Shown here: positions 1 to 9,530 of the stretch, piece by piece
How the letters are laid out: each line of letters begins with the position of its first letter
Numbering within the stretch: position 1 is the stretch's first letter
Assembly: GCF_020524325.1 (NCBI RefSeq)
Contig: NZ_JAIVKY010000002.1
Location: 1 to 64,000 of the forward strand
Source of the DNA: Sutcliffiella horikoshii
GTDB lineage: Bacteria > Bacillota > Bacilli > Bacillales > Bacillaceae_I
Direction: 5' to 3'
Length of the DNA: 64,000 bases
Translations under genes and position numbers: made by a program
The notes under the pieces: generated by a model
Told to the model about the DNA's origin: nothing
The model's input: only the letters and a program-made list of their open reading frames with translations
Databases searched by the model: none

Positions 1-213
1 CTTTTCTCGTCACTGAAGTCTTCATCACGTCTATGAGGACGGCTCTTCTCTTTTTTTCTCGTCACTGAAGTCTTCATCACGTCTATGAGGACGGCTCTTC
101 TCTTTTTTTCTCGTCACTGAAGTCTTCATCACGTCTATGAGGACGGCTCTTCTCTTTTTTTCTCGTCACTGATGTCTTCATCACGTCTATGAGGACGGCT
201 CTTCTCCTTTTTT
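1..213. repeat. 52-bp tandem repeat array, locus 1
   Basis: Four near-identical 52-bp units begin with CTCGTCACTGAAG at 6, 58, 110 and 162; each ends in ATGAGGACGGCTCTTCTC and a T run. A degenerate tail continues to about 270. Each unit contains the near-palindrome TGAAGTCTTCA and can pair CTCGT with ATGAG when read on the plus strand. The same unit with the same 52-bp spacing recurs at 22655. There are no unique spacers, so this is not a CRISPR array. It lies just beyond the brxB terminator and may extend past the window edge. Confidence 0.9.
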
Positions 214-287
214 TCGTCATCGAGGCCATTATCACGACGATATAGGATCACCATGACGATTATTCCATCATTCAATCTCCTAAACAA

Positions 288-326
288 CAAAAAGTGCCGG
301 TCCCATAAATGGAACCGGCACTCTTT
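288..326 (-). terminator. Rho-independent terminator of brxB
   Basis: On the minus strand the stem AGTGCCGGTTCC pairs with GGGACCGGCACT and is followed by TTTTTG. It starts 11 bases past the brxB stop codon. Confidence 0.9.
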
Positions 327-336
327 TAAATACTTC

Positions 337-774
337 TTATAGCTCTTCACAATGCTCTTCAAAATAGCCTTGAAGCTTTGTGATGACAGACATTGGCGCA
401 TGGCCTTCGATTTCGTGTCTTTCTACCATCGTTACAATCTTGCCGTCTTTTAATAAAGCAAAAGAAGGAGAGGATGGCGGGTAGCCTTCGAAATATTCAC
501 GAGCCTTCTCCGTCGCATCTTTATCTTGCCCTGCAAACACAGTAACTAAGTGGTTCGGGCGCTTGTCATAATGCACCGCATGCGTTGCAGCTGGACGTGC
601 GATACCTCCTGCACAACCACAAACAGAGTTCACCATTACAAGTGTCGTCCCTTTACGTGCAAATGCTTCTTCAACATCTTCTACTGTTCTAAGTTGCTCA
701 TAGCCAGCGTTATCCATTTCTTCTCTGGCAGTACGAACAACATCATTCATAAACATATTAAAATCGATATTCAT
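337..774 (-). CDS. brxB: Bacilliredoxin BrxB (YqiW/DUF1094 family)
   Basis: The 145-residue product has the full family length and the CGC motif at residues 52-54 (SVCGCAGG), the signature of the BrxA/BrxB thioredoxin-like proteins. In Bacillus these remove bacillithiol from S-bacillithiolated proteins in the cytosol through the first Cys of the CGC pair. A terminator follows directly and the gene appears monocistronic. In B. subtilis yqiW also lies near the bkd region, so the position is conserved. Identification is from the motif and overall similarity; the de-bacillithiolation role is family knowledge. Confidence 0.92.
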   Translation of the reverse strand: MNIDFNMFMNDVVRTAREEMDNAGYEQLRTVEDVEEAFARKGTTLVMVNSVCGCAGGIARPAATHAVHYDKRPNHLVTVFAGQDKDATEKAREYFEGYPPSSPSFALLKDGKIVTMVERHEIEGHAPMSVITKLQGYFEEHCEEL

Positions 775-913
775 GTTGTATCACCTCAAGTTTTAAACTA
801 CTCTTATCATACCAATTATTTTCAAATAAAAAAACAAAAAAGGTTTATTTTCTATTTTGGCGGGTATTATATCATTAACATCTAGATATCCATACCCCTA
901 TACTCCCTAGATG

Positions 914-946
914 AAGGAAAGTGATATGCTCACTTTCCTTTTTTTT
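914..946 (+). terminator. Terminator-like hairpin, plus-strand T-run
   Basis: AAGGAAAGTGA pairs with TCACTTTCCTT across a 5-base loop and is followed by a T run on the plus strand. It sits 10 bases from the stop of meaB, which is on the minus strand; read in that direction the hairpin lacks a good T tract. It is either a weak end for the mut operon or the end of an unrecognised plus-strand transcript. Confidence 0.6.
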
Positions 947-955
947 GCCCTATAA

Positions 956-1975
956 TTAATGTCTGTAACTTCTAATTAACTTCTCCACAGCCAAAGATAC
1001 AGAAACCTCATCTTCCCCAACTTGCTTCTCAAGAACTGGTAACTCTTTTTTCACCTTTTCATCGTCAAAAAACATCCGCTCTATTTGATCCTTTAACGAA
1101 GTATAAAACCAAGTCTTTTTTTGTGCATTCCTGCGTTCACTAAAAATTCCGGATTCCATTGTTCTTTCCACAAACTCCTGAACAATCTTCCAAGTCTCAT
1201 CAACATTCACATTATTCAAAGCCGAACAAGTAAAAGTTTTCGTTTCCCATCCTTCTGTTGCAGGCTGCAAGAAATGAAGGATTTGTCTGTACTCATGAGC
1301 AGTTTTCTCTGCTCTTGCTTTATTCTCTCCATCCGCTTTGTTAACGACAATAGCATCAACAAGTTCCATAATGCCTTTTTTCATACCTTGTAGCTCATCG
1401 CCTGCCCCAGTTAAAACAAGCAGTAAAAAGAAATCGACCATATCACGGACAATGGCTTCGCTCTGTCCGACTCCGACTGTTTCTACTAAAATTACATCAT
1501 AGCCCGCAGCTTCACATAAAAGAATGCTTTCACGCGTTTTCCTATGAACTCCACCCAATGTGCCACTTGAAGGAGATGGCCTGATAAATGCTTTCGGATG
1601 CCTTGCGAGTTGCTCCATCCTCGTTTTGTCCCCAAGGATACTACCACCTGTTTTGGAACTACTCGGATCGACTGCAAGCACGGCGACTTTATGGCCTTGC
1701 TCGCACAAGTACAATCCAAACGCTTCTATGAAAGTACTCTTGCCTGCACCTGGTACTCCGCTTATCCCTATCCGAACAGAGCGCCCGGTCGAAGGCATGA
1801 TTTCTTGTATGATTTCTTGGCTTTTATGAAAATGTCGTGTTGCATTGCTTTCCACAAGCGTGATGGCTTGAGCGAGGTCTGAGCGGACTCCTGCATGGAT
1901 ACCAGAGATGATATCCGCTGTTATCCGCTCCTCCTTTTTGAGCACCTTTTTTCGCGGTATACGCTCTTTAGTCAT
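956..1975 (-). CDS. meaB: Methylmalonyl-CoA mutase-associated GTPase MeaB/ArgK
   Basis: A G3E-family P-loop GTPase of about 339 residues. Walker A is GVPGAGKS (about 73-80), a switch region VETVGVGQ follows, and the base-recognition motif is VNKAD. MeaB-type proteins load adenosylcobalamin into methylmalonyl-CoA mutase and protect it from inactivation. The open frame extends further upstream, but the ATG at 1975 has GGAAG six bases away and gives an 8-bp overlap with mutB (ATGACTAA), so it is the likely translationally coupled start. Older annotations call this family ArgK, an LAO/AO transport ATPase; the mutase context argues against that. Confidence 0.93.
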   Translation of the reverse strand: MTKERIPRKKVLKKEERITADIISGIHAGVRSDLAQAITLVESNATRHFHKSQEIIQEIMPSTGRSVRIGISGVPGAGKSTFIEAFGLYLCEQGHKVAVLAVDPSSSKTGGSILGDKTRMEQLARHPKAFIRPSPSSGTLGGVHRKTRESILLCEAAGYDVILVETVGVGQSEAIVRDMVDFFLLLVLTGAGDELQGMKKGIMELVDAIVVNKADGENKARAEKTAHEYRQILHFLQPATEGWETKTFTCSALNNVNVDETWKIVQEFVERTMESGIFSERRNAQKKTWFYTSLKDQIERMFFDDEKVKKELPVLEKQVGEDEVSVSLAVEKLIRSYRH

Positions 1976-4145
1976 GCGTCTCTTCCACTTCCTCATAGCC
2001 AAGGCGTTCGTAGATCTCCTCTAGAACCTTTTCAGCTGCACGCGGGATAACCGTCCCAGGTCCGAAAATAGCGGAAGCGCCTTTACTATATAGGAATTCA
2101 TAATCTTGTGCTGGGATTACCCCACCTATAACAACGATAATGTCTTCACGGTTCAATTTTTTCAGCTCTTCTACTAATTGTGGAAGAAGTGTTTTATGAC
2201 CGGCAGCAAGGGAACTGATTCCGATAACGTGCACGTCATTTTCCACCGCTTGCAGTGCTGTTTCTGCTGGTGTTTGGAAAAGAGGTCCGATATCTACATC
2301 AAATCCAAGGTCGGCAAACGCGGTGGAAATAACTTTTGCCCCCCTGTCATGACCGTCCTGTCCCATTTTTGCAATCATAATTCTCGGGCGTCTTCCTTCG
2401 AGCTCCAAGAATTCCTCAATCTTATCCTTCACAGCCTTCATCTCCTCCTCGTTGGAGAATTCACTGCTGTACACTCCGCTAATAGAACGGATGACAGCAC
2501 GATGTCGATTGGCTACCTTTTCAATAGCATCTGAAATCTCACCAAGGCTTGCACGAGCGCGCGCCGCGTCCACAGCCAGTTCAAGCAGATTGCCTTTCCC
2601 TGTGCGAGCCGCATCTGTCAGTGCTTCTAGAGCAGATACCACTTCTGTTTCATTCCTATTTTCACGAAGTTCTTGCAAACGAAGGATCTGTTTTTTACGA
2701 ACCTCTGCATTATCAATATCCAAAACATCAATAGCCATATCTTCTTTTTCTAAACGGAATTTGTTCACACCAATGATAGATTCTTTTCCTGAATCGATTT
2801 TCGCTTGACGGCGTGCAGATGCTTCTTCAATTCTCATCTTCGGCAATCCGGTTTCAATCGCTTTTGCCATGCCACCAAGCTCTTCGATTTCTTCAATATG
2901 TGCCCACGCTTTATCAATCAATTCCTTCGTCAAAGTTTCCACATAATATGAACCAGCCCAAGGATCGATAACTTTGGTAATTTCCGTTTCCTCCTGCAAA
3001 TACAACTGCGTATTGCGGGCGATACGTGCGGAAAAGTCCGTTGGTAACGCAATTGCTTCATCCAATGCGTTGGTGTGCAATGATTGCGTATGCCCATTGG
3101 CTGCTGCTAGTGCTTCAATGCAAGTGCGCGTGACATTATTAAATGGATCCTGCTCCGTCAAGCTCCATCCTGATGTTTGAGAGTGGGTTCTTAATGCCAT
3201 GGATTTTGGATTTTTCGGTAAGAACTCCTTCATCATCTTCGCCCATATGAATCTGGCGGCCCGCATTTTCGCCACTTCCATGAAAAAGTTCATGCCAATT
3301 GCCCAGAAGAACGAAAGTCTTGGTGCAAATTTATCGATATTAATACCCGCTTCAAGTCCTGTTCTCACATACTCGAGACCGTCTGCTAGCGTATAGGCAA
3401 GCTCAATATCAGCCGGAGCCCCTGCTTCTTGCATATGATAACCAGAAATACTGATGCTATTAAACTTCGGCATATGCTGGGACGTGTAAGCAAAAATATC
3501 GCCAATAATTCGCATGGACATCTCTGGCGGATAAATATACGTATTACGAACCATATATTCTTTTAAAATATCATTTTGAATGGTCCCGGAAAGCTTTTCT
3601 GGACTTACCCCTTGTTCCTCCGCCGTAACGATATAAAAGGCCATAATTGGCAGAACCGCACCATTCATCGTCATCGACACAGACATTTTATCCAATGGTA
3701 TACCATCAAAAAGAACTTTCATATCAAGAATAGAATCAATGGCAACTCCTGCTTTTCCAACATCCCCTTCTACACGGGGATGGTCAGAATCATAGCCGCG
3801 ATGTGTCGCAAGGTCAAAGGCAACCGACAACCCTTTTTGCCCCATTTCCAAGTTTCTTCTGTAAAATGCATTGCTCTCTTCCGCAGTCGAGAAACCGGCA
3901 TACTGACGGATAGTCCATGGACGGTTAACGTACATCGTCGGATAAGGCCCTCGCAAATACGGGGCTATACCAGGAAGAGTTCCCAAGTGATCGGCTCCAT
4001 CCAAGTCGGCCTGTGTGTAATTGGCCTTTAATTTAATCTGTTCATTTGTTTCATAAAATAGTTCTTCCACCGCTTCATTGGACAGTGGCACTTTCGTAGC
4101 TGTGGTTTCCTTATTTAGTGTTCTTGTTGAAAAATCAGGCTTCAT
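1968..4145 (-). CDS. mutB: Methylmalonyl-CoA mutase large (catalytic) subunit
   Basis: A 725-residue catalytic subunit that isomerises (R)-methylmalonyl-CoA to succinyl-CoA with adenosylcobalamin. The N-terminal TIM-barrel half contains [11 protein letters not shown] and [13 protein letters not shown]-like segments typical of the family. The C-terminal B12-binding domain has GQDGHDRG, whose His (about 599) is the cobalt-ligating residue, followed by the GISSL and GGVIP motifs. The start ATG overlaps the end of mutA by 11 bp and the end overlaps meaB, giving a tightly coupled mutA-mutB-meaB operon. It would complete propionyl-CoA use from valine, isoleucine and odd-chain acids. B. subtilis lacks this operon. 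Confidence 0.97.
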   Translation of the reverse strand: MKPDFSTRTLNKETTATKVPLSNEAVEELFYETNEQIKLKANYTQADLDGADHLGTLPGIAPYLRGPYPTMYVNRPWTIRQYAGFSTAEESNAFYRRNLEMGQKGLSVAFDLATHRGYDSDHPRVEGDVGKAGVAIDSILDMKVLFDGIPLDKMSVSMTMNGAVLPIMAFYIVTAEEQGVSPEKLSGTIQNDILKEYMVRNTYIYPPEMSMRIIGDIFAYTSQHMPKFNSISISGYHMQEAGAPADIELAYTLADGLEYVRTGLEAGINIDKFAPRLSFFWAIGMNFFMEVAKMRAARFIWAKMMKEFLPKNPKSMALRTHSQTSGWSLTEQDPFNNVTRTCIEALAAANGHTQSLHTNALDEAIALPTDFSARIARNTQLYLQEETEITKVIDPWAGSYYVETLTKELIDKAWAHIEEIEELGGMAKAIETGLPKMRIEEASARRQAKIDSGKESIIGVNKFRLEKEDMAIDVLDIDNAEVRKKQILRLQELRENRNETEVVSALEALTDAARTGKGNLLELAVDAARARASLGEISDAIEKVANRHRAVIRSISGVYSSEFSNEEEMKAVKDKIEEFLELEGRRPRIMIAKMGQDGHDRGAKVISTAFADLGFDVDIGPLFQTPAETALQAVENDVHVIGISSLAAGHKTLLPQLVEELKKLNREDIIVVIGGVIPAQDYEFLYSKGASAIFGPGTVIPRAAEKVLEEIYERLGYEEVEETHD

Positions 4146-6000
4146 TGTCGGTCAACCCCATTTCTTGGTGTATCTTTACTAATTGCTCATAACAATTGGA
4201 GCGTATATGAATGAAATCACTAACCCCTATTTCCTGCAGCTCTTTATGACGTCCAGCTTCAAGTAAGCCAGCAACCAATACTTTTCGATTAGGCGAATTA
4301 ACAGCCACCACCGCTGCATTTAAAAACTCCTCGTAAGTGTCATCACTGCCGCAAATGCATACATAACCATTTATGTTTTGTTCAGAGACCCACTCCACTA
4401 TTTCTTTAGCATCTTCAAAGCTTGGGCTGAGTACAGGTTGAAGACCTCCTACCTGGAAAAAGCCTGATGCAAAGTCAGTTCGGGCCTTGTGGGTTGCTAA
4501 TGAACCAAGATTGATCAAAGTAACTTTTGGCGGTGTTCCCTGTTTTTCCTGATACACCTTGGCTTGGTAACGCAGGCTTTCAAAGGCTTCCGATAATCTT
4601 AAAGATGAAATGGCCTGTACTTTGACTGGAGCATGTTCATTCTTCTCAATTGGTTGAGTGCTTATTTGCCACTTTAACTCCTCTTGAAGATTGGCAAACA
4701 TATTCGTTCCGACCAACACTTTTTTCCTGCTTTGGACATCCTTGAGACGCTTTTCTTTTACCTCAGTAATGCGCTCCTGTAGAAAATTTATTCGCAGAGC
4801 TTCCACTATTCCGCCAAGCTTGTCCAGCTCCTGAAACAGCTTCCATGCCTCATCAGCCAATTGATTTGTCAGGTTTTCAACATAATAAGATCCTGCTGCT
4901 GGATCCACGACTTTATCTAAAAAGCTCTCTTCTTTTAAGATGTAGTGAGTATTTCTTGCGATTCTTCGGGAGAAAGCATCATTGCCTTGCTGAAAGCTTT
5001 CCACATTGATACTGTCTGCTCCTCCAATTGCGGCAGAGAATGCCTCAGTTGTCGACCGGAGCATGTTGACGTACGGATCAAGATTAGATTTGGTAAACAT
5101 AGAAGTTGTGGCATGGACTGTCATCTTCTGTGCTTTTTCATCGCCCCCAAAAGCTTCCACGATATTTGTCCATAACACTCGTGCCGCTCTCAGCTTGCTG
5201 AGTTCCATGAAAAAGTCACTTCCTACCGGAAAAGTGAATGCTATTTCCTGGGAAGCTTCACCAATGGTCAAACCTCTATTCATCAGTTGTTGCAAATATT
5301 CAACGGCCGTCGCCATGACAGCCGCAAGCTCATGTACGGCATTTGCTCCTCCGTTGTGATAGGCATTGGACTGGACCCAAATTGTTTTAAGGTGTGGAGC
5401 ATTGTTTTCCTTCCACTCTATATTGGATTTCATTTCGTCATAATACTGCTCCAAAGGTTGACTCAGTCTGCCTGTTGCTGCAAGCTCCCCAACAGGATCT
5501 GCCCCAATGATTCCTTGCAAGTTCTTCGTTTCCATCCCGCTATCGATCAATGCATTGATGAATGTTGTGGCGCTGGCTCCGGCATGTACTTGGAGAGCTA
5601 TGTCATTCATGGAGATGTCACTGAATAATTCTTTAAGTGCTGTTTGGTCGTTTATTATTAATGCATTAGGTTCTGTTGACGGATAGGTTGCAAAATGAAT
5701 AAATTGCAAGCCACTCTCTAGTTCCATTTTCATTTGAGCATTTAATTCCTCGAATGAAGTAGATGCATAAAGTTGCTGGCTGACTGCCCAATTAGCCTGG
5801 TCTATTAATTGTTTAGGTGCTTGGTCATTTTTATCATTTTCTGTATATACCGGTTTACGTATTATACCTTCGTATGTAGCGGTGTTGAGCTTGGAAACAG
5901 GTTTCCCCTTTAACGCTTTCTCTGCCTGCTCCACCCACTCTTCCATTGTCACCTTCGGGAAACTATTGTTCTTCATCTCTTTCAATCTACTCATCTTCAT
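4135..6000 (-). CDS. mutA: Methylmalonyl-CoA mutase small subunit
   Basis: The 621-residue non-catalytic partner of MutB, with the same two-domain plan. Its C-terminal B12-like domain lacks the DxHxxG cobalt ligand (a [15 protein letters not shown] segment is in its place), as expected for the small subunit of the heterodimer. Two in-frame ATGs lie two codons apart (6000 and 5994), each with an AGGGG-like ribosome binding site, so the exact start is uncertain. It is first in the mutA-mutB-meaB operon, and a cre-like box lies 20-33 bp upstream of the start codon. Confidence 0.95.
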   Translation of the reverse strand: MKMSRLKEMKNNSFPKVTMEEWVEQAEKALKGKPVSKLNTATYEGIIRKPVYTENDKNDQAPKQLIDQANWAVSQQLYASTSFEELNAQMKMELESGLQFIHFATYPSTEPNALIINDQTALKELFSDISMNDIALQVHAGASATTFINALIDSGMETKNLQGIIGADPVGELAATGRLSQPLEQYYDEMKSNIEWKENNAPHLKTIWVQSNAYHNGGANAVHELAAVMATAVEYLQQLMNRGLTIGEASQEIAFTFPVGSDFFMELSKLRAARVLWTNIVEAFGGDEKAQKMTVHATTSMFTKSNLDPYVNMLRSTTEAFSAAIGGADSINVESFQQGNDAFSRRIARNTHYILKEESFLDKVVDPAAGSYYVENLTNQLADEAWKLFQELDKLGGIVEALRINFLQERITEVKEKRLKDVQSRKKVLVGTNMFANLQEELKWQISTQPIEKNEHAPVKVQAISSLRLSEAFESLRYQAKVYQEKQGTPPKVTLINLGSLATHKARTDFASGFFQVGGLQPVLSPSFEDAKEIVEWVSEQNINGYVCICGSDDTYEEFLNAAVVAVNSPNRKVLVAGLLEAGRHKELQEIGVSDFIHIRSNCYEQLVKIHQEMGLTDNEA

Positions 6001-6019
6001 CCCCTCGTCCCCTTAATTA

Positions 6020-6033
6020 CGTAATCGCTTACA
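6020..6033 (-). promoter_or_regulatory. Candidate CcpA cre box in the mutA leader
   Basis: Minus strand reads TGTAAGCGATTACG, close to the catabolite-responsive consensus (TGWAANCGNTNNCA), with the inner inverted repeat GTAA-GCGA-TTAC. Its place 20-33 bp before the mutA start would fit repression of the operon by glucose. This is a sequence match only. Confidence 0.5.
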
Positions 6034-6199
6034 AATTTAAATTTTTCAAAAGTTCATATATTTATTTTAATATAGTTATGTGGGCACGGCAAATAAAGAA
6101 AGCATAGGAATTACTTATTTTTCAGTGGTATTCCTTAGATAGAAAAACTATACTTACTATATAATCGATAGTCTTTTAAAAAGGTAGTGATTTGTAGCG

Positions 6200-6628
6200 A
6201 TGTTATACATATGGACCATTGAAAACATAATTAAAGAAACTCTAGAGGAACTTAGCTTAGATATTAATTTTGAATTTGACAATAATCTAAAAGCACCGAT
6301 GAGCTTTAACATATCGACTAACACGATCAAGTTCAATTATTTGCAGATTAACGGATACAAAGCGAAGATCAATAATAAAATTAGAGAAACTGATGAAAAC
6401 TTTGTGAAACTCATACTCTTTCATGAAGTCGGCTATTACCTGGATTTTAAAAAGAACAAGCATGACTTGAGAATACTGATGTATGGCGGAGAAGAAGAGA
6501 AAAAAATCTTGATGCGTCAAATCGAAAAAAATGCATGGGTTTTTGGAAGGACCGTTGTACCTGAAAATCTGTTGGAGGCTTATGATAAGATGCGAGAGTT
6601 GGATGGGATGTTTTTGGCGAACAGATAA
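6200..6628 (+). CDS. ImmA/IrrE-like protein with degenerate HExxH
   Basis: A 142-residue protein whose centre, LILFHEVGYYLDF (residues 71-83), resembles the zinc-binding helix of ImmA/IrrE-type metallopeptidases (HExGHxxD). The second zinc-ligand His is Tyr (HEVGY, residues 75-79), a change of one base (CAT to TAT). The likely ribosome binding site is AAGGTAGTGA, nine bases ahead of the ATG. The gene stands alone between the mutA promoter region and a bidirectional terminator, with no phage or conjugative genes nearby, although family members often act on XRE repressors of mobile elements. It may be catalytically dead or not a protease. Family assignment is by motif only. Confidence 0.6.
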   Translation: MLYIWTIENIIKETLEELSLDINFEFDNNLKAPMSFNISTNTIKFNYLQINGYKAKINNKIRETDENFVKLILFHEVGYYLDFKKNKHDLRILMYGGEEEKKILMRQIEKNAWVFGRTVVPENLLEAYDKMRELDGMFLANR

Positions 6629-6642
6629 ACGGAATATCTGAC

Positions 6643-6684
6643 AAAAAGGGTATAGGAAACATAGCGGTTTCCTATACCCTTTTT
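6643..6684. terminator. Bidirectional terminator
   Basis: An 18-bp perfect stem (AAAAAGGGTATAGGAAAC with its complement) and a 6-base loop, with A and T runs on both sides. It lies between the convergent IrrE-like gene and the MDR oxidoreductase gene. Confidence 0.93.
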
Positions 6685-6690
6685 AATTAC

Positions 6691-7656
6691 CTATTTATCG
6701 TAGGTTTCATCGATAATAACCCCAACATTGCCTTTCTTGTGCCCCTTTTCTACATAGCTGTGAGCAACTGATAATTGTTCCATCGGATAGCTTTTATCGA
6801 TAACTGCTCTATACTTGCCTTTTTCAATCAGCTCTTTCAAAAACCTAATGTCGTCTTCTTTTTCCAATGCCAGACCTGAAATTATTTTATAACCGCGTGA
6901 CATGCCACTCCAATATCCCTGCACCATCTGAGTGAGGCCTGATGCGCCGAGAATCCAGGTTCCTTTTTTCTTAAGCGTTTTCTTGACTGCTTCATAGGGT
7001 ATTTTCCCAACCGTATCAAAAATCACATCATAATTTTCTCCAGCAATTTCTTCTTTTGTATAATCAATTACTTTGTTTGCCCCTAAAGACTTCACCATTT
7101 CTACATTGGCAGTGCTGCATACCCCTGTAACCTCAGCACCATATAATTTGGCTAGTTGGATTGCTGCTGTACCGACTGCACCGGATGCCCCATAGATTAG
7201 AATTTTTTGCCGAGGTTGTATATTTGCTTTTCTTAAAAAATGAATGGCAGTGTGCCCTCCGAAAGGAACAGTGGCTGCCTCAACATAGCTTAGATTGTAT
7301 GGTTTCACTGCTACAACTCCATTTTCAGGCAGACATATATATTCTGCGTAAGCACCCATACTCATCCCTGTAGAACCAAAAACCTGGTCCCCTGCTTTAA
7401 ATTGAGTAACTTTACTTCCAACAGACTCAACTATACCTGACAGGACTCCGCCTAGAATGGACTTCTTGGGACGTGTTAGTCCAAAGAACAATTTTACTGC
7501 TACCGGGTCTGCTTTTCTCAATCGCCAATCTGCAGCATTGACAGCTGTCGCCACTATTTTTATTAGAATTTCATTATCTTTTGGAACTGGTTTATCAACC
7601 TCTTTTAATTCAAGTACCTCTGGTGGACCATATTTGGTATACACAACAGCTTTCAT
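6691..7656 (-). CDS. NAD(P)H quinone oxidoreductase-like MDR protein
   Basis: A 321-residue medium-chain dehydrogenase/reductase of the zinc-free quinone oxidoreductase branch. The N-terminal GroES-like domain starts [20 protein letters not shown]. The Rossmann nucleotide-binding motif is [16 protein letters not shown] (about 154-169), followed by a [11 protein letters not shown] segment. The Cys and His zinc ligands of alcohol dehydrogenases are not evident. The ribosome binding site GAGGAGG sits just before the ATG at 7656. It is monocistronic, flanked by terminators. The likely role is NAD(P)H-dependent reduction of quinones or reactive carbonyls; the substrate cannot be told. Confidence 0.85.
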   Translation of the reverse strand: MKAVVYTKYGPPEVLELKEVDKPVPKDNEILIKIVATAVNAADWRLRKADPVAVKLFFGLTRPKKSILGGVLSGIVESVGSKVTQFKAGDQVFGSTGMSMGAYAEYICLPENGVVAVKPYNLSYVEAATVPFGGHTAIHFLRKANIQPRQKILIYGASGAVGTAAIQLAKLYGAEVTGVCSTANVEMVKSLGANKVIDYTKEEIAGENYDVIFDTVGKIPYEAVKKTLKKKGTWILGASGLTQMVQGYWSGMSRGYKIISGLALEKEDDIRFLKELIEKGKYRAVIDKSYPMEQLSVAHSYVEKGHKKGNVGVIIDETYDK

Positions 7657-7689
7657 GGACTGCCTCCTCTGGGGAAAAGTTTTTTATTT

Positions 7690-7745
7690 GCTTGCAATCA
7701 TTGTATGTTGATCTACAAGTAAATACGTCCACCTGTCTGTAGACA
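7690..7745 (-). promoter_or_regulatory. Possible promoter/operator of the MDR gene
   Basis: The 56 bp contain the near-palindrome TGTCTGTAGACA (7734-7745) and, on the minus strand, a TACAAT -10-like hexamer. The arms GTCTAC and GTAGAT recur around it. The arrangement suits a TetR/MarR-type operator for a stress-induced reductase, but no regulator gene is adjacent. Confidence 0.3.
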
Positions 7746-7789
7746 ATATAAAATATAAACTTCCGGCCGAAGTGTCGGTGAAAACTATT

Positions 7790-7900
7790 CGGGCGATTCT
7801 GGAGGTCTTTCGGGCGATTTTTGAGATTTACGGGCGATAATTGACTGCAATCGGGCGATAATTTGATTTTACGGGCGATTATCACGAGTAATCGGGCGAA
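7790..7900. repeat. CGGGCGAT repeats with 20-21 bp phasing
   Basis: Six copies of CGGGCGA(T) start at 7790, 7811, 7831, 7852, 7872 and 7893, so the spacing alternates 21 and 20 bp, about two helical turns. The sequence between copies is AT-rich and not conserved. The array fills the gap between the bkd terminator and the MDR gene promoter. A second, unrelated-sequence array with the same period lies at 49221. Confidence 0.88.
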
Positions 7901-7903
7901 AAC

Positions 7904-7950
7904 AAAAAAACCGACAGAGCCCTCCATTCGAGGAGGACTTTATCGGTTGG
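7904..7950 (-). terminator. Rho-independent terminator of the bkd operon
   Basis: Minus strand: AACCGATAAAGTCCTCC pairs with GGAGGGCTCTGTCGGTT across TCGAAT and is followed by a run of T. It starts 10 bases past the bkdB stop. Confidence 0.93.
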
Positions 7951-7960
7951 TTCCAAACTA

Positions 7961-9310
7961 TTAATAAATCGACGTATTCTCTTTAGACATCTTCTCGATA
8001 ATTTCTTTAACGCGTGCTAAGAAGCGTCCGCATACAAGACCATCAAGAACTCGGTGGTCAAGAGACATACATAAGTTTACCATGTCGCGAACTGCGATCA
8101 TGCCGTGGTCCATTACTACTGGACGTTTCACGATGGATTCCACTTGCAGGATGGCTGCCTGTGGGTAGTTGATGATACCTTGTGATTGTACAGACCCGAA
8201 AGAACCAGTGTTGTTGACAGTAAATGTTCCACCTTGCATTTCTGCAGATGTTAATTTACCAGCGCGAACTTTGTTGGCAAGTTCTGTGATTTCACGAGCG
8301 ATACCTTTAATTGTTTTTTCATCAGCGTTGCGGATAACTGGCACATAAAGCGCGTCGTCTGTCGCAACGGCGATGGAGATGTTGATGTCTTTTTTCTGAA
8401 CGATTTTATCGCCAGCCCACATAGAGTTGATTTGTGGGAATTCTTTCAATGCTTGAGCAACAGCTTTTACGAAGAATGCGAAGAAAGTAAGATTGTAGCC
8501 TTCTTTTTTCTTGAATTCACTCTTTAAGGAGTTGCGGTATTCAACAAGGTTTGTAGCATCCACTTCAATCATTGTCCAAGCGTGTGGAGCTTCGTGCTTG
8601 CTGCGCAGCATGTTTGCAGCGATTGCTTTACGGACGCCTGTTACAGGAATTTCGATATCGCCTGCTTCAACTGGTACGTTTACTGGTTGTGCTGCTTTAG
8701 GAGCACTTGCAGGTGCAGATGGAGCCGCTGGTGCTGCAGGTGCCGCCTTTGGAGCTTCCGTTGCTGGAGCTTGAGTAGCTGCAGGCTTGGAATCAGCAGT
8801 TGGGATGTTGCCAGAATCGATCACCGCTTGGATGTCTTTTCTTGTAATACGGCCGCCTGCTCCGCTTCCTTTTACTTGCTCAAGATCTACATTGTTTTCT
8901 TGTGCAAGACGAAGAACTGCTGGAGAGTAGCGACGTTTGTTAGGTGCGTCTGCATCCTCTTCTACAGCTGGTGCTGATGGCGCTTCGGATTTTGCTGCAG
9001 GTGCAGATGCAGATGCAGGTGCACTTTCTTCTTTCGGTGCGTCAGCAGTTGCTTCTGCTTCTCCGCCACCTTCTGTTTCGATGTAGCAGATGATTTCTCC
9101 TACTGCTAGTGTGTCCCCGTCTTCTGCTACAAGTTCTTTAATAGTTCCTGTAAAAGAAGATGGAATTTCTGCGTTAACTTTATCTGTCATGACCTCTGCT
9201 AGAGGGTCGTATTTGTTTACTTTATCGCCTACGCTTACGATCCAGCGGCTGATTGTTCCTTCAGTTACGCTTTCCCCAAGCTGCGGCATGGTAATTTTTT
9301 CTACTGCCAT
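7961..9310 (-). CDS. bkdB: Branched-chain keto acid dehydrogenase E2 (dihydrolipoyl acyltransferase)
   Basis: The 449-residue core subunit of the BKD complex, which transfers acyl groups from lipoate to CoA. The N-terminal lipoyl domain carries Lys44 in MTDKVNAEIPS. Ala/Pro-rich linkers flank the E1/E3-binding domain (about 128-165, RYSPAVLRLAQENNVD). The C-terminal catalytic domain ends with SLDHRVLDG, His about 419. It is the last gene of the operon, separated from bkdAB by a 220-bp gap holding a palindromic repeat, so it may rely on that structure for separate translation or mRNA stability. The products feed branched-chain fatty acid synthesis. Confidence 0.96.
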   Translation of the reverse strand: MAVEKITMPQLGESVTEGTISRWIVSVGDKVNKYDPLAEVMTDKVNAEIPSSFTGTIKELVAEDGDTLAVGEIICYIETEGGGEAEATADAPKEESAPASASAPAAKSEAPSAPAVEEDADAPNKRRYSPAVLRLAQENNVDLEQVKGSGAGGRITRKDIQAVIDSGNIPTADSKPAATQAPATEAPKAAPAAPAAPSAPASAPKAAQPVNVPVEAGDIEIPVTGVRKAIAANMLRSKHEAPHAWTMIEVDATNLVEYRNSLKSEFKKKEGYNLTFFAFFVKAVAQALKEFPQINSMWAGDKIVQKKDINISIAVATDDALYVPVIRNADEKTIKGIAREITELANKVRAGKLTSAEMQGGTFTVNNTGSFGSVQSQGIINYPQAAILQVESIVKRPVVMDHGMIAVRDMVNLCMSLDHRVLDGLVCGRFLARVKEIIEKMSKENTSIY

Positions 9311-9339
9311 GATGAGAACCTCCTTTAATCGGTTGGCTC

Positions 9340-9493
9340 TGTTGAACTCTGCAGTTGATCTCCGTTCCAGGAGCTTGCTTTCCGCGGGCGGTCCGGGAGC
9401 CTCCTCAGGCTACGCCTTCCGGGGTCTCCCCTGTCCCTTCCTCCCGCAGGAGTCAAGCTCCTTCCACTACAATCAACTGCAAGGAAATCAACA
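9340..9493. repeat. Palindromic MITE-like element inside the bkd operon
   Basis: A core of 132 bp (9350-9481) is bounded by perfect 10-bp inverted ends TGCAGTTGAT and ATCAACTGCA, with an outer TGTTGA/TCAACA pair at 9340 and 9488. The GC-rich interior (GCTTTCCGCGGGCGG, GGGGTCTCCCC) contrasts with the AT-rich surroundings and would fold as RNA. A related element lies at 40045-40216. It carries no coding capacity. Sequences of this look are scattered through Bacillaceae genomes (from memory). Confidence 0.85.
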
Positions 9494-9530
9494 TTACCAT
9501 TCCTTCACTCTTCCACTTAAAAATCAGGTT

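Noticed and set aside
1-213. CRISPR array
   Set aside because: The whole 52-bp unit repeats, including the part that would be spacer, and there are no cas genes in the window.
3576-4031. A 151-codon plus-strand frame
   Set aside because: Antisense to mutB, which is a clear full-length gene; no initiation signal.
7610-7927. A 105-codon minus-strand frame
   Set aside because: It runs through the CGGGCGAT repeats and the MDR ribosome binding site and ends inside the MDR gene in another frame.
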